DNA of 64,000 nucleotides from SAR202 cluster bacterium. GTDB lineage: Bacteria; Chloroflexota; Dehalococcoidia; Lucifugimonadales; UBA2962. Positions 17,228 to 25,401 of the stretch are shown here, one piece after another (the first letter of the stretch is position 1; each line of letters starts with the position of its first letter). Made by a program: the position numbers and the translations under genes. Under the pieces are notes generated by a model. The model worked only from the letters and a program-made list of their open reading frames with translations. It was not told the DNA's origin and did not search any database. The stretch is from the NCBI GenBank assembly GCA_022447925.1, contig JAKUTS010000007.1, positions 13,023-77,022 of the forward strand, read 5' to 3'.

Positions 17228-18145
17228 ATGCAGCGAGAACTTCCTACCCGTAAAGAGGTGGAATGTTACCTGGCAGATAGAAGAAATTGGGGTAGATGGA
17301 AGGAAAACCCATCAGCGGGTACTATTAATCTTATAACTTCAAAGAAAATAGTTGATGCGTCTCGTTTGGTTAAAACAGGTGAGTCAATCTCATTATCAAA
17401 TCCTTTGCCGGTAGAGTCATCTCCTGCCAATAGTAGACCTGTAGATTTCTATTTAAAAAAATTAGATTGGATTGATCAGGGTGGAGGGGTTTTGGATTAT
17501 ATTGGCCTCTTTCAACACGGATTAACCGTCACGCATCTTGATGCCTTATGCCATGTGTGGGACCGGCATGGTATGTGGGAAGGCATGAACCCGGATGAAA
17601 TTCTGACATTTGATGGAGCGAGGTTTGGAGGTATAGAGGCCTGGCAGAGGGGTATTTTAACAAGAGGTGTATTGCTTGACGTACCGAAACATAGAGGCAC
17701 TGATTATGTTGACATAGATCAACCAGTACATGGATGGGAGCTGGAAGAGATAGCTGCTGCCCAAAATGTTGAATTAACTTCTGGAGACGCTCTACTCGTA
17801 TATTCCGGTAAAGAAGCGTATGAAGCTGAAAACGGACCCTATGGTGGTGATATGGAAAATGGTTATCCAGGGTTACATGCATCATGTCTTCCATATATCA
17901 GAGACAATGATATATCGGTTTTGTTATGGGATATGGAAGATGCTCATCCCAATGAATATAATCTAGCTTGGACAATTCATGGAGCTATCCATGCTTACGG
18001 ATTAGCAATTGTTGACGGAGCTAGATTAGATAATTTGGCTAAGTTTTGTGCTGAGAATAACACTTATGAATTTATGGTGACAATAAACCCACTTATCGTT
18101 AATGGAGGGACCGGTTCCCCAGTCAACCCTGTTGCCGTATTTTAA
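17228..18145 (+). CDS. Cyclase-family metal hydrolase (kynurenine formamidase-like)
   Basis: Metal-dependent amide or ester hydrolase of the cyclase superfamily, 305 residues. The signature H-x-D-x-x-x-H is present in VTHLDALCHVWD. A second metal or acid region is GLHASCLPYIRD, and the late His lies in TIHGAIHAYGLAIVDG. An ATG at 17207 is in frame, but it would place AGGGGG (17216-17221) inside the gene. The ATG at 17228 is the right distance after that ribosome binding site. It opens a same-strand run with an SDR and an aminotransferase. Substrate unknown; isatin or formamide-type amides are possibilities. Confidence 0.88.
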   Translation: MQRELPTRKEVECYLADRRNWGRWKENPSAGTINLITSKKIVDASRLVKTGESISLSNPLPVESSPANSRPVDFYLKKLDWIDQGGGVLDYIGLFQHGLTVTHLDALCHVWDRHGMWEGMNPDEILTFDGARFGGIEAWQRGILTRGVLLDVPKHRGTDYVDIDQPVHGWELEEIAAAQNVELTSGDALLVYSGKEAYEAENGPYGGDMENGYPGLHASCLPYIRDNDISVLLWDMEDAHPNEYNLAWTIHGAIHAYGLAIVDGARLDNLAKFCAENNTYEFMVTINPLIVNGGTGSPVNPVAVF

Positions 18146-18196
18146 TCAAATCCTCAATAACAATAAGATCAAGCGAATTTTAGAGAGGTTCATATA

Positions 18197-18961
18197 ATGA
18201 GAGGCATCAATAAATTAGATAACAGAGTTGCGATCGTGACTGGAGGGGCTGGAGGCATAGGTAAAGAAATTTGCAGATGCCTAATAGGAGAGGGAGCAAA
18301 AGTAATCATGGCAGACTTATCAGAATCTTCAGCAATGACCGCAATTAACGAAATAAATCCTGAAGGAGATAAAGTCACTTATTTTAGACTAGATGTAGCT
18401 GATGAAGAATCTTGGCAGAGTCTTTATAAATATGTCGATACCGATTTCAGAAGACTAGATATTCTTGTAAACAATGCCGGGATATATCTGTTGAAAGACA
18501 TTGAAGAAACTTCTTTGTCTGACTGGCAAAACGTGATGAATGTTAATGCGACCGGAGTTTTTATTGGAACCAAATTGGCTTTACCGCTGATGAGACCTAC
18601 AGGTTCCGGTTCAATCATTAATATCTCATCGACATCGGGTATTACCGGCAGTCCTTTTGAAGGAGCTTATACTGCTTCTAAGGGAGCGGTTAGATTATTT
18701 ACTAAGTCTGCAGCTCTTCACGCCGCCAAAGATAATATAAGGATAAATTCTGTGCATCCTGCGACAACAGATACGTCGATGGTTGAGGTGATATGGAACT
18801 CTAGCCCTGATATAAAGAAAACTGTTACCGAAAATGTGCCACTTGGCAGGTTGGCAGAACCTTATGAAATTGCTAAGACAGTATTATTCTTGGCATCAGA
18901 TGATTCTTCATATATGACCGGCAGCGAATTAATAGTGGATGGTGGCATGACGGCAATCTAA
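18197..18961 (+). CDS. Short-chain dehydrogenase/reductase (classical SDR)
   Basis: NAD(P)-dependent alcohol/ketone oxidoreductase of 254 residues. The cofactor motif TGGAGGIGKEI is near residue 15. NNAG follows near residue 92. The catalytic Ser lies in IINISSTSGITG, and the YTASK motif holds the catalytic Tyr and Lys near residue 155. The C-terminal motif TGSELIVDGGMTAI is typical. The Asp in ADLSE after the second strand suggests NAD rather than NADP. It lies 51 bases after the cyclase gene. Confidence 0.93.
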   Translation: MRGINKLDNRVAIVTGGAGGIGKEICRCLIGEGAKVIMADLSESSAMTAINEINPEGDKVTYFRLDVADEESWQSLYKYVDTDFRRLDILVNNAGIYLLKDIEETSLSDWQNVMNVNATGVFIGTKLALPLMRPTGSGSIINISSTSGITGSPFEGAYTASKGAVRLFTKSAALHAAKDNIRINSVHPATTDTSMVEVIWNSSPDIKKTVTENVPLGRLAEPYEIAKTVLFLASDDSSYMTGSELIVDGGMTAI

Positions 18962-19053
18962 TCATAAATCCTATTTTTGATACTAATGGACTGAAACGTC
19001 ACTTATACAATATTATTGGGATCTAAATAGCTTTCAACAAATTGGGGAATTAA

Positions 19054-20391
19054 ATGCAACAAAATCGTGATCTATTACATAAAGATAATATGTTGATTGC
19101 CAACTCAACTAAAGTTAGGTATAACCCTATGGTGATTCAATCTGGATCTGGATCACGTTTAAAGGATGATAAAGGACGTAGTTATCTCGATTTTGGCGGC
19201 AATTGGGCTCTGGCGAACTTAGGATATGATAATAAAAATGTACAAGCTGCGATTCAAAAGCAGTTAGAAAACACAAGTTACGCAGGTATAGTCTCCAGCA
19301 TCAATGAGCCAGCTCTGCTATTAGCAGAAAAGCTTGTGCAGTTAATGCCAGGTGATTTTCATAAAAAGGCTTGGTTTGGTTTATCAGGATCAGATGCAGC
19401 GGAAGCAGCACAAAGAATGGTTTTAGCAAGTTCAGGTAAGAGTCGTATTCTGTCATTTGTTGGCGCTATGCATGGAACAAATGATACTGGTATGGGATTA
19501 TCTGGCCTGCCTGGTGCAGGAGGTGTGAAATATGGATCACATGTAATAAAAGCTCCGTTTCCAGATCCATACAGATCTCCTTTTCCTGGAGATAGTTTAG
19601 GATTGGCGGATCGTTGTACTTCCTTTATCGAAGACTATCTTTTTAAAACTATTTGTCCGCCCAGCGACATTGCAGCAGTATTTGTTGAAACTGTACAAAG
19701 TGATAGCGGGGATGTAGTACCACCTGATAATTTTATGCCTCTTCTTAGGAAATTATGTGATGAACATAATATTTTATTAGTAATTGATGACATCAAGATT
19801 GGATTGGGTAGGACAGGTCGAATGTTCTCATATGAACATTATGGTATTGAAGCTGACCTCATTTTACTTGGAAAATCATTGGGAGGAGGCTTGCCATTAA
19901 GTGCAGTTGTAGGGAGAGCTGATGTGTTGGATAGTGGGTTTGCTGGATTCACTACATCTGGTAATGCAGCCTGCTGTATAGCTGGGTTTGAGACTTTGAA
20001 TGAAATAGAGCGACTAAACCTGGTTGAACATTCAGCAATTGCAGGAAAATACCTAGGAGATAAATTAGCTTCTACTCTAGGAGATTATGAAATAGTTGGA
20101 GACATCAGAGGTCGCGCTTTAATACAGGGCATAGATTTGGTTCAGGATAAGATTTCAAAATTGCCTAATAGGCAAGCAGCATCCAGTATAGTGTACAGAT
20201 GTTGGGAATTAGGGTTATTACTTTATTATGTTGGGAATTCTGGAAACGTATTGGAAATAACCCCTCCATTAGTATTAACTGCTGATGAGATTGATGAAGG
20301 CACAAGCATATTAGATCAGGCATTTAACGATTATATGGACGGCAAAATTGATCAAGCCAAAGTAGCAGAATTCTCAGGTTGGTTTGTGTGA
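19054..20391 (+). CDS. Class III PLP aminotransferase
   Basis: Fold-type I aminotransferase of 445 residues (omega-amino acid or acetylornithine-like group, or glutamate-1-semialdehyde mutase-like). The PLP Lys is in LILLGKSLGGGLPLSA near residue 273. GSDAAEAAQRM forms the phosphate loop. The usual DE(V)Q(T) segment that contacts the pyridine ring reads VIDDIKIGLGRTGRM. The first Asp is kept, but Glu and Gln are replaced by Asp and Lys, so substrate or cofactor handling may differ. The stop overlaps the start of a microprotein gene by four bases. Confidence 0.9.
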   Translation: MQQNRDLLHKDNMLIANSTKVRYNPMVIQSGSGSRLKDDKGRSYLDFGGNWALANLGYDNKNVQAAIQKQLENTSYAGIVSSINEPALLLAEKLVQLMPGDFHKKAWFGLSGSDAAEAAQRMVLASSGKSRILSFVGAMHGTNDTGMGLSGLPGAGGVKYGSHVIKAPFPDPYRSPFPGDSLGLADRCTSFIEDYLFKTICPPSDIAAVFVETVQSDSGDVVPPDNFMPLLRKLCDEHNILLVIDDIKIGLGRTGRMFSYEHYGIEADLILLGKSLGGGLPLSAVVGRADVLDSGFAGFTTSGNAACCIAGFETLNEIERLNLVEHSAIAGKYLGDKLASTLGDYEIVGDIRGRALIQGIDLVQDKISKLPNRQAASSIVYRCWELGLLLYYVGNSGNVLEITPPLVLTADEIDEGTSILDQAFNDYMDGKIDQAKVAEFSGWFV

Positions 20392-20474
20392 ATAAACAGC
20401 TGTTAGCATACATCATACTAGGTTTAGGTTTTTTAATTATTGTCGCATTGATAATTCTTTTGATATTAGTTTAA
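20388..20474 (+). CDS. 28-residue single-pass membrane microprotein
   Basis: A very short reading frame starts at GTG 20388, overlapping the aminotransferase stop (GTGA), and ends with TAA at 20474. The product has a short polar N-terminus (MNKQLL). The rest is an almost pure hydrophobic helix (residues 7-28) rich in Ile, Leu and Val with two Gly, ending ILLILV at the C-terminus. Such a peptide would cross the membrane once. The same GTGA coupling is used by the lipoprotein gene at 8926. It is followed 38 bases later by a beta-lactamase-fold gene. No function is known; chance is possible because the stretch is AT-rich. Confidence 0.5.
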   Translation: MNKQLLAYIILGLGFLIIVALIILLILV

Positions 20475-20511
20475 GCACATAACATAATTAATTAGTATAA
20501 AGGAGATGAAT

Positions 20512-21363
20512 ATGAGTGATCTAAATGATCTAAGGTCCAATGTTTTAGGGCTATTTAATGAATTCTCTGGCACCGCGAGTGTTTGTGCCAATAATTTAAC
20601 AACGGGAGATGTACTGTGTATTAATGAAAAACAAGTGCTTCCTGCACTCAGCGCTATCAAAATAGGCATTATGGCGGAACTTTTTTTTCAGATCGAGGAA
20701 GGAAAATACAATTTACTCGATCGAGTAAAGATAAATGGTCTCGATCTTAGAGGAGGCACAGGAGTTTTTAGAGAAATGGAAACTCCTTTTGAAGTCACAT
20801 TAAAAGACATCTGTATGATGATGATTGTAGTAAGTGATAACACTTGTACATGGAAGCTTAGTTCTATGCTGGGAATAGATAATATAAACGAAAGAATGAG
20901 GTCGCTGGATATGAATGAATTTTCACTGAATCATGATCTGGGTCCGACCGCGTTTGATGATATGCAGGGAAAGGATGTCGATGCATATTCAGAGTGCTCT
21001 GCCAGGGACTTTACTACTCTTGTTACCTTGATGGCTAAGGGCGAATTGGTATCAAAAGACTCATCTGATGCAATGCTTGATATTATGGGCCGATGCCAGC
21101 ATATTGAGTGGCTTGGCAGGTATCTTCCATTGGATCAATTTCCTGCTGAATCTGGAGTCGTACCTAAAGTCAAAATGTATAACAAACTTGGAGCGTATTT
21201 ACATGCCAGATGCGACACGGGTCTTATTAAGTCAGAAAACAGTGATTATGTTATCACGGTGTTTGCTTCATACAGTAAGGACGAAAGTCTACTTTTATGC
21301 CCTCATGAGGGATCAAGATTGATTGGAAAAGTATCAAAGGCAGTATATGGCGTTTGGGGTTAG
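20512..21363 (+). CDS. Class A beta-lactamase-fold serine hydrolase (cytoplasmic by sequence)
   Basis: Penicillin-binding/beta-lactamase superfamily protein of 283 residues. The SxxK motif is SAIK (residues 47-50) and the SDN motif is VVSDNTCTW (near 108-110). CSARDFTTL resembles the conserved TxRDxA helix. The third box is KLG (NKLGAYLH) in place of KTG. There is no signal peptide, unlike true beta-lactamases, so a cytoplasmic amidase or esterase role is likelier. The ATG at 20512 is preferred over 20506 because AGGAG immediately abuts the earlier codon. Confidence 0.85.
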   Translation: MSDLNDLRSNVLGLFNEFSGTASVCANNLTTGDVLCINEKQVLPALSAIKIGIMAELFFQIEEGKYNLLDRVKINGLDLRGGTGVFREMETPFEVTLKDICMMMIVVSDNTCTWKLSSMLGIDNINERMRSLDMNEFSLNHDLGPTAFDDMQGKDVDAYSECSARDFTTLVTLMAKGELVSKDSSDAMLDIMGRCQHIEWLGRYLPLDQFPAESGVVPKVKMYNKLGAYLHARCDTGLIKSENSDYVITVFASYSKDESLLLCPHEGSRLIGKVSKAVYGVWG

Positions 21364-21378
21364 TGATTGAATCTAACT

Positions 21379-22281
21379 CTATGATCTGCGTTTGATCTTT
21401 GGGTCTAGTATGTCCCTCAGACCATCTCCTGAGAGGCTCATTCCTAGAACTGTAAATGTTAAGAATAGACCAGGAAAAATTATCATGTATGGTGCTCTGC
21501 TGAGATAGTCTTTAGCTCCTGCTACCATATTACCCCAACTCGGTATTTCCTCTGGTGGACCCGCGCCAAGGAAGCTGAGGTATGCTTCTAATAATACTGC
21601 TGCTGACGCTACATATGTGGCATGTACAATCAATGGAGCCACGATATTAGGCAAAATGTGTCTAATCATAATACGAGGTGTTGTAGCTCCAATTGATCGA
21701 GAAGCTTCAATGTAGGTTCGTTCTCTTAAGCTCAAAACAGCTGATCTGACTACTCGTGTGGCTATAGGGATCTCGGTAACACTTAATGCGATGATAACAT
21801 TCTGTACACTTCCACCTAACAACGCCATCAGCGCAATCGCTAATATTATTGAAGGGATTGACATTAGGCCGTCCATGAATCGCATGACTACCATGTCAAA
21901 CTTTTGAGAATATCCAGCGGCTACTCCAATGATGGTTCCAGCACTAATTGCTATTATAGCAACGGATACTCCAACTGTTAATGAAATGCGACTGCCATAT
22001 AATGCTCGTGACCAAATGTCCCTACCTATGTTGTCCGTGCCAAACCAATGGCCTGCTGTCCAAGGTCCGGTGAATCTATCTAGAGGAGCAGGCATAGATG
22101 GATCGGATGTCCAGAGAAGTGGGGCAAAAATAGCTATTACCACGGCAAACAAAAATATTGAAATTCCTACAGCCATATTCGGATGTCTTTTCAATAACGA
22201 TAGTAAGCCTTTGACTCTGTCTTTTATAGTTAAGTCAGGAGGCTTTATCCATGCTGAAGTTGAGGTTTGATTCTTATTCAT
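21379..22281 (-). CDS. Peptide-type ABC transporter permease (DppC/OppC-like), second copy
   Basis: Membrane subunit of 300 residues with the family motif HWFGTDNIGRDIWSR and the EAA loop YIEASRSIGATTPRI. The C-terminal sequence is GDGLRDILDPKI. It is clearly paralogous to the permease at 1845-2759. The start lies three bases after the stop of the DppB-like gene, so the pair is translated together. It ends the minus-strand transporter operon. No ATPase genes follow; the plus-strand beta-lactamase-fold gene converges 15 bases away. Confidence 0.94.
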   Translation of the reverse strand: MNKNQTSTSAWIKPPDLTIKDRVKGLLSLLKRHPNMAVGISIFLFAVVIAIFAPLLWTSDPSMPAPLDRFTGPWTAGHWFGTDNIGRDIWSRALYGSRISLTVGVSVAIIAISAGTIIGVAAGYSQKFDMVVMRFMDGLMSIPSIILAIALMALLGGSVQNVIIALSVTEIPIATRVVRSAVLSLRERTYIEASRSIGATTPRIMIRHILPNIVAPLIVHATYVASAAVLLEAYLSFLGAGPPEEIPSWGNMVAGAKDYLSRAPYMIIFPGLFLTFTVLGMSLSGDGLRDILDPKIKRRS

Positions 22282-22284
22282 TCG

Positions 22285-23229
22285 TTATTTATATCTAATC
22301 CTAGGATCCAGTAGACCGTAAGACAGATCTATTAATAGATTTATAAATGCAACTATAGCTGCGAAAACTAAAACCGTTCCTTGAATGACGGGGTAATCTC
22401 TATGGCTTAAAGCATTGACCAAAAGTCTACCCATTCCAGGTATCGCAAAAACATTTTCTGTAACCACGACTCCACCTAACAGTAAAGCTAAGCTGATTCC
22501 ACATACAGTTATAATTGGCAGCATTGCATTTCGTAATGCATGTGCTAGTAAAACACGAGTTTCTGCTAGGCCTTTAGAACGTGCGGTTCTGATGTAATCT
22601 TCCGAAAGCACTTCTAGCATTGTTGCTCGAGTCATTCTTCCTATAAGAGCCATTACTACTAAACCGGTAGCTAGTACTGGTAGCACCATATGATAAAAAT
22701 ACTTACCTACATTTTCAGTAGGGGCAGTGTAACCGATTGCTGGAAACCAATTCAGCTTTACCGCAAATGCCCACATCAATATGAAACCAAGCCAAAATAA
22801 AGGTACCGAGTATCCTAAAGTCGTAAAGATCATTACTGACCTGTCTATCCAACTGTTAGCCTTCCATGCTGCAATTATGCCTAATGGTATTGCTATAGCC
22901 ATGGAAAATATGAGGGTAAATGCTGCTACAGAAAATGTTGGAACTATACGCTGTCCGATCATTTTTGTAACGGATGTTTTTCCAAATAGTGATTCTCCGA
23001 GGTCTCCTTGGAAAAGGTTGCCAAACCAGATTCCTAATTGAACATACATTGGCTTATTAAGACCTAGACTCTCTCTAATTAATTCGTATTTTTCTTCTGT
23101 TGCATGTGTGCCTACGATTAAAGCAGCAGGGTCTCCAGGAGCTATATGGATTAAAGCAAATACTACCAAGGCTACAACAAGTAGAACCGGTATCATTGCT
23201 AACAATCTTCTGAGTATATATCCACTCAT
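22285..23229 (-). CDS. Peptide-type ABC transporter permease (DppB/OppB-like), second copy
   Basis: A 314-residue permease with the N-terminal IAPGDPAALIVG motif, the EAA loop DYIRTARSKGLAE, and the terminal LLDPRIRYK. It resembles the copy at 904-1845 closely over its whole length (shared GLNKP, GDLGES, RMTRATM, VFAIPGMGRL). The second gene of a binding protein - DppB - DppC order. A 14-bp hairpin lies between it and the binding-protein gene. Confidence 0.94.
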   Translation of the reverse strand: MSGYILRRLLAMIPVLLVVALVVFALIHIAPGDPAALIVGTHATEEKYELIRESLGLNKPMYVQLGIWFGNLFQGDLGESLFGKTSVTKMIGQRIVPTFSVAAFTLIFSMAIAIPLGIIAAWKANSWIDRSVMIFTTLGYSVPLFWLGFILMWAFAVKLNWFPAIGYTAPTENVGKYFYHMVLPVLATGLVVMALIGRMTRATMLEVLSEDYIRTARSKGLAETRVLLAHALRNAMLPIITVCGISLALLLGGVVVTENVFAIPGMGRLLVNALSHRDYPVIQGTVLVFAAIVAFINLLIDLSYGLLDPRIRYK

Positions 23230-23316
23230 TAAAACCTAGTTTTGTCTCCTGATATTTATCCGACCGAATTAGTCGCGTTTATGTTTATTAATTCAACTGT
23301 TAAATTGAACTAACAA

Positions 23317-23350
23317 ACAAGCTCTTTGAGCGTTAACTCAAAGAGCTTGT
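23317..23350 (-). promoter_or_regulatory. Intercistronic hairpin between binding protein and permease
   Basis: A perfect 14-bp inverted repeat (23317-23330 with 23337-23350) with a 6-base loop lies in the 159-base gap of the transporter operon. On the minus strand it is followed by TTTGTTAG, a weak T run, so it would be a partial terminator or an mRNA-stabilising structure. Such hairpins are a known way to keep binding protein in excess over permease. Confidence 0.7.
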
Positions 23351-23388
23351 CTGCTCTTAACTTATATTTCCGCCTGTTTAGTTTCGAT

Positions 23389-25086
23389 TTATCTATCTAA
23401 CCAAGCATTTATATAAACTGGAAATACCGGTACGTCAAAGTCTTTAACGACCTTGCTATATGGGTAAATAGATGCCCATTGAGCGAGCATTACTTGAGGT
23501 GCAGAATCGTAAAGTGCGAGCTGCATCTCTCCGATAAGTTCCATCTGTTTTGATGCATCAGGCTCAAAAGCATATTGAAGTCGCAATGCTTTTGTCCTTT
23601 CTACTTCCGGATCATCTCCGAAGTTACCAAAATACAGTGTTCCTGAAAGCATAGGATCAGCCACAGGATCTGGAGAAGCCCACTGAACCCACCAGTCTGT
23701 AATAGCATCCCAATCTGGATCAGGCAGTCTTGATAGCAAAGTCGCCCAGTCCATTGATGGCATTTCAACTGTTAATCCAACTTCTTCGAACAGAGGCTTT
23801 AACACCTGTCCCATTGGAGTAATAGTTGCATAGTCATTTGGATTCATAAGCAAGAATGTTTCTCCAGCATAACCAGAGTCAGCAATCATTTTCTTTGCTT
23901 TTTCAACGTCTTTTTCGTTGTAGTACTCTTCACCAACAGTGCTGGCGAGTGGAGTTCCACACCTGTACCTTGATGGGCACAGTGACCATAGATCACTCGG
24001 TCCCATTGATGCTGCTAACGCTTCAATGTCTGTAGCCGCCTGCAAAGCTTGTCTGATCATTTTATTGCTAGCTGGCCCTGTAGAACTGACATAGAAGTCA
24101 TAGGTCCAGAAGTGCTTGTCATACTTAGCTACATCGATATTTGGATCATCAACCATTTCTGTGAAGAAATCCAATCCAGCACCGTCCCACACATCAATTT
24201 CGCCTGTTTGCAATGCAGCTTTCTTACTTTCTTCGGATGGAATTTCTAACCATTCGATTGTATCGATATACGCAATTTTCGAACCGGCCAGATAACTGCC
24301 AGCCTCGTCTGTTCTAGGGACGTATGCATCAAATCGTTCTACAACTAATTTGTCTCCACGTACCCACTCAGAAACTTTATATGGTCCTGAGCCAATAGCG
24401 TTTTCTTCTCCATAATCTTCCTGTGCAGGGGTGTTTGCAACACTTTCTGGCCATATGTTAGAGAGAGGCCATGGCGCTGCCATTCCTGAAATTACTACAC
24501 CCATTGGCTGTTTGAAAGTCAAAGAAAAAGTATGGTCATCGATTTCTTTCCAGCCATCTTCTACCATCTGACCTTTTAACATGTCACCCGCGGCAGTAGT
24601 TTCCCACATTCTCTTTAGAGAAGGGATAACGTCACCTGACGTTACAGATGAGCCATCATGGAATGTCATACCATCTCTGAGTGTGAAAGTATATGTGGTG
24701 CCAGCGTCATCAACTTCCCAGCCAGAAACCATTTGTGGCTTTGCATTGAAACCGGCATCTCGTTCAAATAGTCTTTCCCAAACGTGAGCAGAGATTGTTG
24801 TAACAACATAAGCTCCTGAGAATGAGGTATCTAGTGTCTCCAGGCTAGCTTGGGCCGCCACCTTAAGGGTTCCGCCGAATTTTTCTCCTGATTTCATGTC
24901 TCCAAGAGTTTTTAGCGTCGAATCACTTACTGGTTCAGTTGTGTCAGCAGTGGATTCACTTACCTCAGTGCTTTCTGTCGTTGTTACCGCATCTGAAGTA
25001 GCAGCTTCTTCATCTTCACTACAAGCTACTATCGATAAGGACAATGCACAGATCAACACTACTAACAAGGTTAATCTACTAAGCAT
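23389..25086 (-). CDS. Peptide-type ABC transporter substrate-binding lipoprotein (SBP family 5)
   Basis: Periplasmic or surface-anchored binding protein of 565 residues. The signal peptide ends in the lipobox LSIVAC (Cys22). A Thr/Ser/Glu-rich linker (residues 24-60) separates the anchor from the folded part. Family 5 motifs include YTFTLRDGMTFHDGSSVTS (just under residue 150) and NAIGSGPYKVSEW. The start has AAAGGAGG six bases upstream. It heads the operon with the two permeases. The ligand is uncertain; dipeptides, glycosides and other small organics are all bound by this family. Confidence 0.94.
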   Translation of the reverse strand: MLSRLTLLVVLICALSLSIVACSEDEEAATSDAVTTTESTEVSESTADTTEPVSDSTLKTLGDMKSGEKFGGTLKVAAQASLETLDTSFSGAYVVTTISAHVWERLFERDAGFNAKPQMVSGWEVDDAGTTYTFTLRDGMTFHDGSSVTSGDVIPSLKRMWETTAAGDMLKGQMVEDGWKEIDDHTFSLTFKQPMGVVISGMAAPWPLSNIWPESVANTPAQEDYGEENAIGSGPYKVSEWVRGDKLVVERFDAYVPRTDEAGSYLAGSKIAYIDTIEWLEIPSEESKKAALQTGEIDVWDGAGLDFFTEMVDDPNIDVAKYDKHFWTYDFYVSSTGPASNKMIRQALQAATDIEALAASMGPSDLWSLCPSRYRCGTPLASTVGEEYYNEKDVEKAKKMIADSGYAGETFLLMNPNDYATITPMGQVLKPLFEEVGLTVEMPSMDWATLLSRLPDPDWDAITDWWVQWASPDPVADPMLSGTLYFGNFGDDPEVERTKALRLQYAFEPDASKQMELIGEMQLALYDSAPQVMLAQWASIYPYSKVVKDFDVPVFPVYINAWLDR

Positions 25087-25401
25087 ATAGACCTCCTTTT
25101 ACCTTGATTGTTCTACTATAAAGTTTTACAACATTAATCGTGAAATCTATCTGCAAATCAATCTATACTCGTTACTAAATATAATAACTTCTACGATAAC
25201 TGTTGTTGGTTGGGAACTGTCTCACAAGCGATATACCATGTCAACATCGTGAGGGAATTCACATAATACCCGAATACCAATGAAATGAGCCTTTGATATT
25301 GTATTGAAACATCTGCGCTGCTACACTCCTTCAACTGATACGGTCTAATTTGGTGATTTAGAAACCAATATGAAAAATAAATCAAACTGAGGGAGACTGA
25401 A
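25087..25401. other. Divergent intergenic region, no gene seen
   Basis: A 315-base gap between the binding-protein operon and the alcohol dehydrogenase gene. It should hold both promoters. On the minus strand TATAGT (about 30 bases upstream of the binding-protein start) is a fair -10 element with a weak TTCACG 18 bases further up. I see no riboswitch, repeat or convincing ORF. Confidence 0.45.

Noticed and set aside
20506-20511. ATG at 20506 as the start of the beta-lactamase-fold gene
   Set aside because: AGGAG abuts it directly, leaving no spacer. The ATG six bases later is properly spaced.
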